This document shows positions 10,908 through 24,799 of a stretch of 64,000 nt of DNA, piece by piece. Location of the stretch: assembly GCA_963556255.1 (NCBI GenBank), contig OY744616.1, positions 29,573,408 to 29,637,407 of the forward strand, given 5' to 3'. The stretch comes from Allolobophora icterica (taxonomy: Eukaryota; Annelida; Clitellata; Crassiclitellata; Lumbricidae). Positions within the stretch are counted from its first letter, which is position 1. The number at the start of each line of letters is the position of its first letter. The notes under the pieces are model-generated. The model saw only the letters and a program-made list of their open reading frames with translations. It ran no database searches and was not told the origin of the DNA. The position numbers were made by a program, and so were the translations under genes.

Positions 10908-11162
10908 GGGGCCATCCATATATTACGTACGCAAAAATCCGGGAAAATTGGACTCCCCTGTTCGCAAGCGTACTTTTATATAATGTAATAAAATGCCATC
11001 GGACGACTATAGGACAATACAGTTATAAATAGGCTAATGTGGACGTCATAATTAGACATTTATTTTGCGTACGTACACATTTTGTCCCTCCCCCGTTCGC
11101 ACCCGTACGCAAAATCGCCTAAATCCGACCCCCCATTACGTACGTAATATGTGGATGGCCCC
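10908..11162. mobile_element. Harbinger-like MITE, copy 3 (short)
   Basis: Ends GGGGCCATCCATATATTACG / CGTAATATGTGGATGGCCCC, 255 bp. It shares the terminal ~60 bp with copies 1 and 2 (AAATCCGGGAAAATTGGAC) but has a different interior. Confidence 0.7.
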
Positions 11163-12356
11163 TTGCCTCGTGAGTCTGTGTATGCTCAGACCTACCATGA
11201 GTCTGTGTGTAAATATACATTTCTGATGTGCTCCTTTCATTAGATTGTAATGTCTCTGTGATTGGTTTCAAAACCATTGCTGGCGGTGGTTCTAAGTAAT
11301 GAAACTGATAATGTGAAATGAATGTTGGTGATAACCTCGAACTCGTGTGATCCGATACTGGTGCAATACGGTTACACTATTAACACAGTTTTAAAAACGA
11401 ACTTGTGGGTCTGTTCTTATGACTGATGATCAACTTTTAAAATCCCATCTGCATCTGCATGATTTGGTTCGAGGGTCAAAGAGTCAGGCTGTACTAATCC
11501 ACTAGTCTCATAATCTACAGGGAGTGTTGTGTTCTGTGTTCAAAACTAAACTCATTAACATCCATTAACCTAGCGCCTAATGTGGACTGCAACATTTCGT
11601 TAGCTTCAGCGCTATCCTAAAAGAAAGGTCTAGATGAAAATGTAGAGTGTGCCTTGTTATAATCTGACACATTTGGTCTCAAATCTTGCACCGTGGGCTG
11701 GTGCTTTGGTATATTTGACAATCGTTCATTATGTGTCATTGAAAACCATGATCTTAATAACCTTTTTGGATGGAAACCACTTCCAGGACGGCCTGTTGCC
11801 TTCGTGGCTAAAATAAAGACCAATCTCTTAAAAACAATGCAGTGCTGTATAGACTCGCTAGGCCTATGCTAAATGCATTAAACTTTGCACGGATTGATGC
11901 CGTAAAAAGTACCTGTAGGCCTACCTAACGCTAAATATAAGATGAATGATTAAACGAGATCTGAGTTTCTTACGTAATTTACGATCGTATTTGATCAAGG
12001 GTTGATCATGCAGCCACCTTGTTTCTTGATCGCCTTCTGTTGGTCGATTTACTGGTTGGCCACCATTCTGTGCCCCGGGACAATTCGTACTCGTCCCTTT
12101 CACCGATCGTCCAACAGTTGCCTTGCCTCGATGTCCCTCCGGAGTTTAGCTGGATGGTCTACAATTTGCTCTTGGCCTGTGGAGGATTTTCTGTAGTACT
12201 TGAAAAACTGAATGTTATTTGCAAATTAGATACAATTGACAACGTGCCTCCTATTTCAAAATGGCCTTCAAAATCAGTGTTACCATTTATGGGCAATCGT
12301 TAATTGCTAAAAATTATTAGTTAATATTCGAAGCAAATGAAAAATGTTTATAAACA
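11163..12356. other. No gene recognised; weak exon-like frame at 11940-12150 (minus)
   Basis: A minus-strand frame running about 12150 to 11960 ends at a good donor (AAATTAC|GTAAGA), but its product (GGQPVNRPTEGDQETR...) is unfamiliar and no acceptor is convincing. The rest is non-coding. Confidence 0.3.
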
Positions 12357-12516
12357 TTCAGGGAGTCTATCCCCCGGTGTCACTGGAGCAAATTCCTCTC
12401 TCCTCCTCTTCCCTTCCCCTTCCCACCTCCCGTTAATGATGGTACACACGCTGACAGATCTCCCCACCCCTATTTCTTGCATGGAGCACTTGCTCCAAGA
12501 TTTCTGTGGTGTAGAC
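12357..12516. repeat. Dispersed repeat, copy 1
   Basis: C/T-rich stretch with GCTGACAGATCTCCCC and GGAGCACTTGCTCCAAG matches, in reverse orientation, 38295-38455. Family unknown. Confidence 0.6.
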
Positions 12517-12640
12517 CAGCGCTTCCCAAACTTTTCAGTATGACGAACCGGCAGGAATTTACTTTCATTGTGACGGACCGGCAGGAATTTTCCCATCGCA
12601 ACAGAAGTGTGTTTAAGCTTGGAAAACGCCGTCCTCATTT
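12517..12640. mobile_element. hAT-type terminus (one end only)
   Basis: CAGCGCTTCCCAAACTTTT is a typical Charlie-like hAT end. It is followed by two ~30-bp tandem units containing GACCGGCAGGAATTT; a further GCGGACCGGCAG lies at 13063. No matching right terminus was found. Confidence 0.4.
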
Positions 12641-13075
12641 CCGGGAGTGGTGAGGTATTTTAAATTGTTATAATTTTCAAATTTATAATATGTTATATAT
12701 ACTTACAATATCGAACCTAGAAGCAGACGTGTCCATTGTCCATTGATGGAAGCAGTGACCGCGTAAATAAAGACGAAAGAGATACGTCACATCCGCAATT
12801 GCAAATGTTGCGGTCAAAATTTCTAGTAAAGGCGAACAGAACTTCTATATCACCTGTCAGCAATTCGTCATATAACTATTTCTTCGGCAATTTTTGTTTA
12901 CAATAGCTGAAATACGTTTACTCCCAGAACAAATCTTTTTACTTTATATGAAAAATGTGGTTTTGATTACGAGACAATCGTGTTTTTTGAAGATAGTTCG
13001 AAGCGAGACCCAATCGAGAAAACGTCTGTCGTCTGTTTTGTCCATTTTCTTGACTCACTTTGCGGACCGGCAGCT
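12641..13075. other. No gene recognised
   Basis: Non-coding; possibly interior of the hAT-derived segment. Confidence 0.3.
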
Positions 13076-13076
13076 G

Positions 13077-13078
<2 letters not shown>

Positions 13079-13107
<29 letters not shown>
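13079..13107. repeat. (TA)n microsatellite
   Basis: Uninterrupted alternating TA. Confidence 0.9.
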
Positions 13108-13110
<3 letters not shown>

Positions 13111-13439
13111 CAGACTGCAGAGAGGCAGAAAGCTAAACAGGCCTTGTAACGCTTGTTGTGGCACTTTTGAACAGCGTAGGGTAAATGTCATCAGATGGAA
13201 CAATTGGCCAAAATCTGTGCGCTAAAACAGGAATATGACAGAATAGGGTTCTAAAAAGAATGTTACAGGGGGTGCGTACGCACCTTGTATATGCCTATGC
13301 CCCGGCACGAAGGTGCCATCGTAGGTCAAGATGGCGAATTAATAGGTAGACCTGCCCTACATGACGTAAAACACGTATTTTAAAAACTGAAGCAAGCCAC
13401 AGATTGGCTGGAACTCGTCGAACGATCGTACTACTCTAG

Positions 13440-14030
13440 ACCACAGAAAGAAACGAAAAAAATGAAGAATTGCAGCAGCATCGTCTGGATCGCACAAGTT
13501 GTCAGTGCTCGGATTTATTATAAACCCAAAAAGGAAGAAAACGGCTGCTTCATGCTTGGAAACATCAAATGACACAGCTTCTATATCAAATTCAATAACG
13601 AGTCAACAAGTTAACCACCATCACCAGACGTCGGCGTCGGCGTCGTTACCAACTCAAGGAATGAATAAACAAGCTCTGCCTCTACCGAAGTTTCCAGAGG
13701 ACATTTCCAATTCCATAGGAGAGCTTCATAGCCCGGTTCAACCTAAATTACATGTATACCCAATGCCCATGGAAATATTTTGGAGTGAATAAATCAGTCA
13801 AACGTCGTTTTCAAAGTTCTTTCTTGCGGAATTTCTCCATGTGTTGGAATATTCTGCTACGTTCATTTCCAGACAATGCTACCTATCTATCGTCAACAAT
13901 CCAGAACGATATCGCCCTTTGTATAGCCACTTGCATTTCCGATGTAATATCGAAGGCCGCCAAAGAAGCGGATATGTTCTCACCTTTAGTAGATGATACA
14001 AAAGATATTGATGCAGTATCATTTATATAA
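13440..14030 (+). pseudogene. hAT (ZMYM1-like) transposase N-terminal fragment
   Basis: Two overlapping frames carry hAT signatures. The first (13499-13792) has LPKFPEDISNS and VQPKLHVYP. The second (13752-14030) has FQSSFLRNF, STIQNDIALCI and FSPLVDDTKDI, ending in an early stop. In ZMYM1-like transposases PKFP... and PVQPKL... precede the TTF-type finger, and a QNDII...LLVDETKDIS block starts the RNase H-like core. The order matches, but the Cys-rich TTF finger that should lie between them is missing and a frameshift occurs at about 13770. The catalytic core is absent, so this is a dead fragment. Confidence 0.6.
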
Positions 14031-14051
14031 TTGGATGTTCAGTTACAGCAC

Positions 14052-14086
14052 GGTGTAAGAGATAGTAGGCCCCTATCTCTTACACC
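14052..14086. repeat. 14-bp inverted repeat
   Basis: GGTGTAAGAGATAG / CTATCTCTTACACC around a 7-nt loop, just after the hAT fragment. Confidence 0.7.
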
Positions 14087-15240
14087 ATGGTTACAGGCTA
14101 CAGCTGCTATAGTGCTAACTCTCGCATATCCAGATCTGGCATTTATTAAGTTTATTTTGTTAGTCGCTTGATGTTATCGCTTAGTTGTCTTTATAGCCTA
14201 CATGTTCAAATTATCTTAACTGGCTGCAGATTGATTACAGTTCGCGTATTAAGTTTCTAATGTAACAATGTAAATATTTGTATCTGGTAGCAAAATGTTG
14301 AATGCTATAGTGAGTGAATTATTATAATTATAATAACGTTATAATAGTTGCTAACTTTCCAGTTTCGAATTAATAAAAATGACCTCTACCAATTCCTACT
14401 TAAAATTATCATATTTATGATTAATGTTGAGTAGGTCAGCTGTCCGGGTTCCATTTTGATTCTGGTTACGCCACTGTGATGCACACGGAAGTCGAAACGA
14501 TCTAAGTAAGAAAATAATTCGCTTCAAGAATGCTAAAATACGATCCTGTTATTAGATATATTCATTGCGACCAGATACAGTATGGCGCTTAATAAATACG
14601 TACGAGTGATGATGCTGGTAATTATTACGATAATCTCAGGCGATTAGTAAAAACTCAGACGCTGTTATTAATAACGCAACGAACACATCCGGTTACTCAG
14701 AAGAAATATATAGACCCCTATATTCATTCACTCTGCTTATGTTTGCTGTTAATAAATAATATATCTCTACATGAACGACTATAAACGTTAGCACGCTGTG
14801 TTAAAAAAACAGATGTAACTGCTGCATGCATGAAGCTACATACCGTTGAGTTCGCCTGTCACGGTTAAGAGTGCAAAGCCCGCTGGCTGTATTAGCTTAT
14901 CCTGCAGGTGATTCATCTGGCACGATTGTGGCTGGAATTGGCTATACAGGTATTGCACGAAGTTTTACGGGAAACCGTTGGTAGTAAAAATTAATTAGTT
15001 AGTAAAAAAATTAATTTGTTATAAGGCTGCTGAAGTCTTAGGAGAAAACCCGGCTTCTCCACCAAATACAACAAGAATATTGCTTGTAAATAAGTTAGTA
15101 AGTATATTCACTACTAATTACATATCCATACAATGGGGAACAGAATGATAACCAAGCTTACTACAAAATATTATTTAATCAAGGAACATTATAAAGACAA
15201 ACTCTCAGACACACGTTACCGTATTATAAGGTTAAGGGTG
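14087..15240. other. No gene; hAT-type end near 14460
   Basis: TTCTGGTTACGCCACTG (about 14461-14477) resembles a right hAT terminus, but no left partner or duplication is visible. The rest is AT-rich. Confidence 0.3.
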
Positions 15241-15247
15241 AGGCAGA

Positions 15248-16057
<810 letters not shown>

Positions 16058-16132
16058 TAAATTGTTCACTGAGTGACGCTCAGATTGCGCTTCAGATTAT
16101 TTAATCATTATTGTTAAATAAAACAATATTAA

Positions 16133-16590
<458 letters not shown>

Positions 16591-16700
16591 AACACCGGGG
16601 ACGAGGACCACGAGCCCCCAGTAGCAACAGTAATTCTTCGGAATTGCTTCTAGGAGCCTGAGGGATTCTCCTACCTCGGGGAAAATAATAATAATAAATA
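16591..16700 (+). repeat. Another copy of the LINE-type 3' hairpin and AAT tail
   Basis: GCCTGAGGGATTCTCCTACC at 16656-16675 is followed by TCGGGGAAAATAATAATAAT. Confidence 0.55.
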
Positions 16701-17221
16701 GTTTACTTAACTAAATTGAGGATGTCAGTCAGACAGTTCCTTTCTTGGTCCATCGTCTAACACACATCTTCATCACGGACCCTCGGCTTCCTGCGATGTT
16801 CTTCTTACGACCTTCTCTCATTTGATCCTGGAACCGATTGTCTTCCCCTAATTTGAATTTTCTATATATTCATTTCTTTTCCTCTACCTGGCTGAATCTC
16901 TTCCTCCACATTTCTTTAAGTTCCTCTCCTATTCTGTCGATCAGCTGGCTATCTACTTAAGTCAGCCTCTGTATGCCCTGTGCTAAATATAAGTACTTTT
17001 TATTGTCTGTAGACTCAGTCCCTTTTAACCTAACATTATCATTCCTGCAACCTGTGTACTGGCAGCCTGCATCTTAAAACTGACCAACTCTGCCTTCGGC
17101 TTCTATGCTTAGGCCAACTGCACCTCTAGTGTACTGGAGGCTGAGTCTGTCACCAAGAATCCTTCCAATATAATAATTTCCTAGATCTGTGTGTCGGCAA
17201 ATGCTCTGACTCATGTTTAGG
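16701..17221. other. No gene recognised
   Basis: Non-coding. A minus-strand reading has a short charged segment (about 16900-16760) but no support. Confidence 0.3.
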
Positions 17222-17890
17222 CACAATGGGCGGAGCCTATATTGTGTGCGGCTCTAGGCCTATTTTTATTGGATGAGCCTTTGACTCTTAGCCTGTGTGA
17301 TTGATAGATACACATAGGCACATATAGGCATACATAGAGTGGCGAACTCGAGTTCCTGACATTATGCTTAGGGACTTACATTGGCCACCGAATTCCCTGC
17401 GCATCCCATATAGGATTGCTTCCTTGGTCTGGCGTTGCCAGGTCCCTCTGCCGACCTGTCGAGGAGACCCGTGGTCGTTCACTCTGCTCTGCAGAGAGGG
17501 ATGCTTGTGGTGCCATTTGCCCGTACTAATACAATGCAAAATCGAGTTTGGAATGGTCTGGAATGGGCTATCTCTGGAGGTGCTTCTCCTTCCTAAAACC
17601 CAACCCGAGTCTTTCTACACTATACTAAAAAACTATCCTGTATGTTCGTGCTGAAGTCGGGAGCGCCTCTGAGTAGCCTCCTTCAAGGGACGCTATATGA
17701 ATGATCAAATGAATTAAATGAATGAATGAATGGACATACATACATGGAAAATGCACATATACACATAGGCCTACATACAAGCAGCATTGTGCGCGCAACG
17801 TAATGTGTGCGGCTCCGAGCCACCTATTTGATTGGCTGAGGCTATGAGCCATGGCCTACTTGACTGATACACATAAGGGCATACAAGTAT
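17222..17890. repeat. Diverged direct repeats flanking a CR1 fragment
   Basis: About 95 bp at 17240-17332 and 17798-17884 share TGTGTGCGGCTC, CCTATTT..ATTGG.TGAG and GATACACATA. Confidence 0.5.
17350..17720 (+). pseudogene. CR1-like LINE, 3' fragment
   Basis: The reading LRDLHWPPNSLRIPYRIASL, then VWRCQ, matches the extreme C-terminus of CR1-like reverse transcriptases (compare the intact version at 26990-27528). It has several frame shifts, then GTCGGGAGCGCCTCTGAGTAG and a CTATATGAATGATCAAATGA-type 3' UTR with an (AATG)n tail. Confidence 0.7.
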
Positions 17891-18600
17891 ATATTTATAC
17901 ATATACGTAGTATCTACACATTGCAATAAAGACATATTGACTGATTGATTTATAAATCCTATAATACAGTTTGCCAGCTCTGTGTGTCGATAAACGCTCT
18001 TTGATGTCTGGAATGCACACGATCGCTGCGTCGTGAAATGTGTACTGGACTATACCTGAAAAGCCGCTTGCCCACTCGCCGGCCGAGCCGGCCTTAGGGA
18101 GCGTTATTGGGCCTGGCCTGAAATTGGACAGGCCCACGAACACTGGGTACTAGGCAGATAGACGTTCAGACGCACAGCCAGACAGTCAGACAGTCAGCAG
18201 ACAGATTGATAGACGGAGTCAGTGAATGAGGTAGGGAGGGACAGAGTTAGGGTGGGAGAGAGGGAGGGAGGGAGTCAGATAGACGTACCTTCCTCCTTCT
18301 TGACTGTTGCTCCCATCTGGACAAATAACTGCGATCATCCCTACTCTGTACATTGCTATCGTGCCATTTTTATAGCGCCTTATCGATTTTTTTCTTTTTA
18401 CCTGAACTTAGACGTAACGTTGATTGTCTGAGAAGTTTGATGGAAGCCTTCTTCGAAGATGCCTTACAAGTAGAAGCCACGACTCGTCAGTAATAGGTTT
18501 CGAACAGTGACTTGGATTTGCTCTCAGTGTTGAGCCTTTGGAATTGGTCTTGAAACTTTGGTCTGGATCTTAAAACGCTGGTATTGGTCTTGTGTGCGTG
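17891..18600. other. No gene; GACA-rich patch at 18150-18270
   Basis: CAGACAGTCAGACAGTCAG and GGGAGAGAGGGAGGGAGGGA are simple sequence. Nothing else is recognised. Confidence 0.5.
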
Positions 18601-18621
18601 GCTGCCGAATGTATTCTAAAT

Positions 18622-18700
18622 GCAGAGAGAGAGAGAGAAAGAGACAGAGAGACGAAGAGAACGAGGAGAGAGATGTAGAGAAGGAGAGACAGAGAGTGGG
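18622..18700. repeat. GA-rich simple sequence
   Basis: AGAGAGAGAGAGAAAGAGAC and similar. Confidence 0.85.
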
Positions 18701-18779
18701 GGAGCGGGACGAAGGAGGCATATGGTGCCGAGAGCAACTGCCTCGAGCGCAGGTGACTAAAACGGAAAGGCGGAAATGA

Positions 18780-19476
18780 GGAATTTTCTGACCCAAAACT
18801 TACTACAAGCCAGTGCAAGGTCATGTGCCAAGTGGCAGCCGAGTCTTGGGCTCATGCGGAGCGATGGCCTTAGGCCTGTCAACCCTGGATTATGGATTAG
18901 GGCTATGCTAGTCATCTCTATTATATTATACACAGCCGGCTACCCAACTACGTTACAGACGCAGCAGCTTCTTTGAGAACTGTTGGGGAAAATCATTTAC
19001 TAGGCCATATGAAGCCTTCGATTTACAACAAAAAACCTGTTAAAATCTTTACGCAGTTGCGTAATTGCGTAATGCTAGTTACGCGCCTGTCTTATCTTAC
19101 TCTGTGAAAGAATGATCAACGTTTCGTCCAGGAGCTAAACGAGACACAACTTCAGGGAAATTTATCATGTCCTTAACATACAGAAACATAAGCAATCAGA
19201 TGCAATGGTAAGCCGTCTTCAAAGTGCCAAAGAACATAAGTGATTACTAGTCAATTCAATTCCTGGAATAGCTATGCAAAATGTAAATGTACACGTTTAT
19301 ATATAGCGACCTTATTGTCTCGACCCTGCTCGTTTTTAAATGAAATGTTCGGGTGAGATCCTTCACCACCGGTGCCCGTTTGAATGGATGCCACGCCATA
19401 TAAGGTTACCTTAAACGGACAGTGCTAGCCCGAGACTCAAATCTCTGAAATAAGCCACCATCGGTATATCAACCGG
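18780..19476. other. No gene recognised
   Basis: Mixed composition, short ORFs only. Confidence 0.35.
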
Positions 19477-19933
19477 CAACCTCACGCATAGATGCTCCTA
19501 GACGTGTGTCGTAATCAATGTAGCTCACCGGACCAGTAGACGATTTCAACTGAGTCACATCTCACACTCATTAAGTAACCTATCAGTGCAATATCAAGTG
19601 AAATAAGCAAGTAAGTAAGTAAAGTTCCACGTCTCACAGTATAACTTACAAGAGGTGTTCATTTTCCACTTTTCCTCCTGTGAGGCGTCAATGGACGAAT
19701 TACGAGGTCTTGGATTCTGGGGCCAGTGCAACATAGGACTTGCAGTTTACTTCCCTGCTCCCACCTCTATGAATTTCTAGTGCTGATGAGAAAGCCACCT
19801 GTTCAAGGTCGCTACACGGAGTCCGTTAGGCAGAATTGAACCCGAAACTATTTGATCATAGACCAGGCTCTGTAAAGATAGGTGAGCTACATTGATTACA
19901 ACGCACGTCTAGGAGCATCTATGCGTGAGGTTG
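19477..19933. repeat. 53-bp inverted repeat; possible tRNA-like SINE fragments
   Basis: Arms 19477-19529 and 19881-19933 match with two differences (CAACCTCACGCATAGATGCT, then TAATCAATGTAGCTCACC). On the minus strand the right arm runs on into TAGCTCACC (A-box-like) and, about 45 nt later, GGGTTCAATTC (B-box-like, near 19827-19840). This suggests Pol III SINEs in head-to-head orientation. The SINE identity is inference. Confidence 0.45.
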
Positions 19934-20240
19934 TCTCTGGACAACCCTTCGGACACGTCGCAGCGCTCGTGAATAAGTTGGTGCTTTGCGCTCAGCTTTA
20001 CAGTGGCGCTTTAGAAAATTGGAGATTACGATTACGATTACCACTGTGTCGTACAAAACCAATGGTTAGCACGAGTCATCTAAATGTGTTTAACTCGAAA
20101 ACATCGAATTTAAAGTGTAGTATCACAGCAAATGAATGCCGCTACTGCCACTTACCGACTGCAGTGGCTAGCAAACTTCCAGTTGTAAACGTATCCATTA
20201 AAAGTAAGAAGCAAAACAAGTTCATATCAGTAAACCAAAC
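19934..20240. other. No gene recognised
   Basis: An open frame 19882-20280 (+) has no recognisable content and starts inside the repeat. Confidence 0.35.
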
Positions 20241-20245
20241 GCTTT

Positions 20246-20458
20246 CATGTATGCATCCATGTACAGATGCATGCATGTAAACCTTCGTGTATCTATGTAT
20301 GTGTGTATGCATATTTGTATGTATGTCTGTGTGTATATGCATGTTTATATGTTAGCATGTGTGGGTATGTAATATGTATGTGTGTATGTGTGTACGGTAT
20401 GTATGCATGTATGTATGTACTGTATGTATGTGTGTGTGCATACGCTTGTATCACTGCA
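20246..20458. repeat. (GTAT)n-rich microsatellite
   Basis: Imperfect ATGTATGTGTGTATG array. Confidence 0.85.
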
Positions 20459-20629
20459 TTGTTATAGCAACTTTCGAATATATATAATTCAATTAAAAAT
20501 ATTCCTTGGTTACCAGGCAAATATGATAATTAGAGCCACTGCGAGGTAAGTTAAAATGTTAACTTCCTGACACATTTGTTGTTTATTTTACAAATAAGAT
20601 GCAAAAGAGGGGGTAAGAATAAAACAAGA

Positions 20630-21176
20630 ACGACAAGAGAAACAAGAATAGTCAGGTGAACACAAAGAAAAAGGAAGACGAGGAGAAGATAGAAGAAAAT
20701 TATGAAGAAGAAAGAAGAAGGAAGAAGGAAGAAGGAGGAAGAAGGGGGAAGAAGAAGGAAGAAAGAGAGAAGGAGGACGAGGATAAGAAGCAGGACGAGG
20801 AGGACGAGGAGAAGAAGAGAAAGGAAAAGAAATATGAGGAAGATAAGAAAAAAGAAAGGAAGATAATGATGATGATGACAACGATGATGTTGATGAAGAT
20901 CATCATGGAGAAGAAGAAGCAAATAAGGAGAAAAATAAGACTGAAGAGCAGAAGAAGAATAGGAAGAATAGGAAGAGCAGAAGAATAGGAAGAATAGGAA
21001 AAGCAGAAGAAGAATAGGAAGAATATGAAGAGCAGAAGAAGAATAGGAAGAACAGGAAGAGCAGAAGAATAGGAAGAGCAGAAAAAGAATAGGAAGAGCA
21101 GAAGAAGAATAGGAAGAACAGGAAGAGCAGAAGAATAGGAAGAATAGGAAGAGCAGAAAAATAGGAAGAATAGGAA
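20630..21176. repeat. ~550-bp polypurine tract with minisatellite
   Basis: The plus strand is almost all A/G. From about 20940 it becomes a minisatellite of GAAGAATAGGAAGAGCAGAA-like units. Long acidic/basic or Ser/Leu-rich ORFs here are artefacts. Confidence 0.9.
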
Positions 21177-21318
21177 TTCTTATTCTTGTTCTTATTCTTG
21201 TTGTCCTTGCATTATTCTTCTTGCTCTTCTCTTTTTCATCATCATCATGGCCATCACTGTCGTCGTCGTCATCATGATGATGATGCAAGGACAACAAGAA
21301 TAAGAACAAGAACAAGAA
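21177..21318. repeat. 36-bp cruciform-capable inverted repeat
   Basis: Arms 21177-21212 and 21283-21318 (TTCTTATTCTTG...TCCTTGCAT and complement) differ at one position. They enclose TCATCATCATGG/CATGATGATGATG sequence and directly follow the purine tract. Confidence 0.85.
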
Positions 21319-21462
21319 AGAACAGAAAAAGAATAAGAATTCCCTATATATTATAAGCTAATCCAGAGAGGAAGCCACAAACAGCTATTGCTGGCAACCG
21401 CATTTTCTTAGCCTCGGCAGAGGAGTGGTGGTGGCTAGTCCTTTCCATGGTAGGGGAGACTT

Positions 21463-22822
21463 GGCACCCTTGATCCTCTTTTTGATTTTTTCAAATTTAA
21501 AAAAAATTTAAAATCACTAGCAAGTTTTATTCAATTCTATTTAATAAGAATATTTCTTTTCTATCTAAGTTGCATAAAGTGGTTTTCACAAATATGAACT
21601 ATGAAAATCTATGGGCAAAAAACACACGACACCCAAAAGGGATCAAGGGTGCCAATGGGTTGGCACCTTTGATCCCACCCATGTGCACCTTTGATCCCCA
21701 ATAGTCATCTTGATCTGTTTGTTTGCAACAGCAAGGAAATGTTGGAAATGATTATTTGAAATGAAAAATGTGCAAATATTACTTTGGATGTAATAAAGAC
21801 AATGCATTTGCCACATTTTGACAGTCTAAACTTTCTACATAAAAGTGTTTTTTCAAGGTTTTTATGTACAACATAATCTCAGATTTTCAAACTACTATGT
21901 GCTCTATGTCCAATGTTTTCATCGACCGTACTGTGATTAGGTTCCATGTCAAAGTCATCTTCAGATAGTGCAGATGACATACAGATTTTGAAAATAAATT
22001 CATGAACATTTTCATAATTTTCAATTTCTTCATGTTCATCTTCGGTGTCGCTCACAGCGGTCAGTCTGATATTTTCCGACATGAGTTCTTTTTGGTATTT
22101 TTATTCATTTTTTGTATTAGCATTAATTCGATCACTGTTTTCAGTCAGTTTTTGTCTTTTGGTATTTTGTTTGCCTTGGGAACAGCAGTTGACTTCCATA
22201 ACTAGCAACACGGCTACTTTCATTTAAGATTCAGAAACTTGACCCCTTGATGGCCTGTTTGTCTTTCTCTTTTTATTATGATAAGGCATAGCTGTATGTA
22301 TGAAAAAAGAAAATTTATCAATACAAACATTATTCTCAATTATACATACAATCATAATATTCAAAACAAACTTCTTGTTGACATGTGGTATATATTCAAC
22401 ATTTTATGTAGGCACCCTTGATCCTGGGATCAAGGGTGCCGACTGGGGATCAAGGGTGCCGAACCAAGCAGGGATCAAGGGTGCCAAACCATTTAGTTTC
22501 CACTTCTCGGATCATACCATTTTTAATGTACGAGTTAAGTGTCTCGAAATAGATTCAACAAGTAAACAAATCAATTAACTTCGTAAATGTAATAAACAAA
22601 TTTGGTACTTACTTAAAAATTTTTTTGTAGAGTTCGTTGTGAAGTTGAAAAAGTTAGTTTTTACCTTCAAAATTTAATTTTTATGATAAAAAATTTATTA
22701 CTCACTCTAACCACGTGAAAAGACAGAAGGAAGGTAAAATCAATAAACATAATAGAATGATTCACTGCTTTTCTTCAATAAATTAGTAAGTAAGGCAAAA
22801 TGACTGAAGGATCAAGGGTGCC
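21463..22822. repeat. Cluster of nine copies of a 15-bp motif, GGGATCAAGGGTGCC
   Basis: Plus copies: 21639-21653, 22426-22440, 22446-22460, 22471-22485, 22809-22822. Reverse copies: 21463-21476, 21662-21676, 21685-21698, 22411-22424; some have one mismatch (AAGG for AGGG). The outermost copies point inward as inverted termini. The pair 22411-22440 is a perfect palindrome. This could be a decayed DNA transposon with repeated transposase sites. Confidence 0.65.
21879..22300 (-). pseudogene. Possible decayed transposase (unrecognised), inside motif cluster
   Basis: The minus strand reads MPYHNKKRKTNRPSRG near 22285-22240. After stops it reads QNTKRQKLTENSDRINAN, then ENIRLTAVSDTEDEHEEIEN, ending in an acidic tail with a stop at 21879. 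A basic N-terminus and an acidic C-terminus are reminiscent of pogo/Tigger-type proteins, but no catalytic core is present. The family assignment is a guess. Confidence 0.25.
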
Positions 22823-24106
<1,284 letters not shown>

Positions 24107-24374
24107 TGCGACATATTCTGACGCTTTAACAGACTGCTCTGCTTGATTCACTACCACATAATCCATCTTCATGTTTGAGTCAGCTTTGTAGTACTGGTCA
24201 ATTTTGCAGTGATCAATTTCTACCCGGATGATCCTCGCGAAGCAAACTCCACTCCGAATGCAGTAACAATCAATCCTTTTGTCACAAACAGCCTGCAAAC
24301 ATTTGACTGAAATGTTAATATGATTACCAGTGTAAACCTGCACGAATCCAGCAGTTTTCTTCGTTTTCGCACAT
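24107..24374 (-). CDS. Candidate internal exon of the minus-strand host gene
   Basis: 268 nt sit between a good acceptor (TTTTGGTTAG|) and a consensus donor (GCA|GTAAGT), with one minus frame open throughout (CAKTKKTAGFVQVYTG ... AVCDKRIDCYCIRSGVCFA ... SVKASEYVA). The first nucleotide completes a split codon and the exon ends in phase 0. The phase matches the end of the exon at 36611-37479, so it could be the next exon across a 12-kb intron filled by the LINE and Gypsy insertions. Cysteines suggest an extracellular domain. No family is recognised. Confidence 0.45.
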
Positions 24375-24790
24375 CTAACCAAAAGCACATATAAGTCCAC
24401 ACATAGAATGATCATTCCCAAGCCTCAAAACAACATTGTCTCTGAACACGATGTCTACTGGAGGCTGCTGACGATGCTGTTTAAAATGCTGTCTGCTAGA
24501 TTCAAGGCCGACGTCGGTCCGATCATCGTTTAGAACTGCATTTTGTAGACTGTCATTCTATAAGCCTTGTAACTTTTGCAGACACATCACGTTCGCTGTC
24601 AAAATCACCATTCCATTTCCACAGGAACTTATATGCACTTAAAACCAAACATTACTTTCCTTGCATAGCACTGTGTAGTGAAATATGGTCGATGGACAAT
24701 GATATCATTTTATTTAAATGTACATTTGATCATGCAATTTGTTTGAACATTTTTCAATTTATTTCAAAATTTTTTAACGTTTAATTAAAT
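24375..24790. other. No gene recognised
   Basis: AT-rich, non-coding. Confidence 0.35.
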
Positions 24791-24799
24791 TATATTAGT

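Noticed and set aside
13262..14478. Complete 1.2-kb hAT element (CAGGGGG... to ...CGCCACTG)
   Set aside because: The two ends do not match each other and the flanking 8-mers differ, so boundaries are unsupported.
19882..20280. 132-codon plus-strand ORF
   Set aside because: Starts in a repeat arm and ends in a microsatellite; no recognisable domain.
20551..21315. 254-codon minus-strand ORF rich in Ser, Leu and Phe
   Set aside because: It is the complement of the polypurine tract; no domain is visible.
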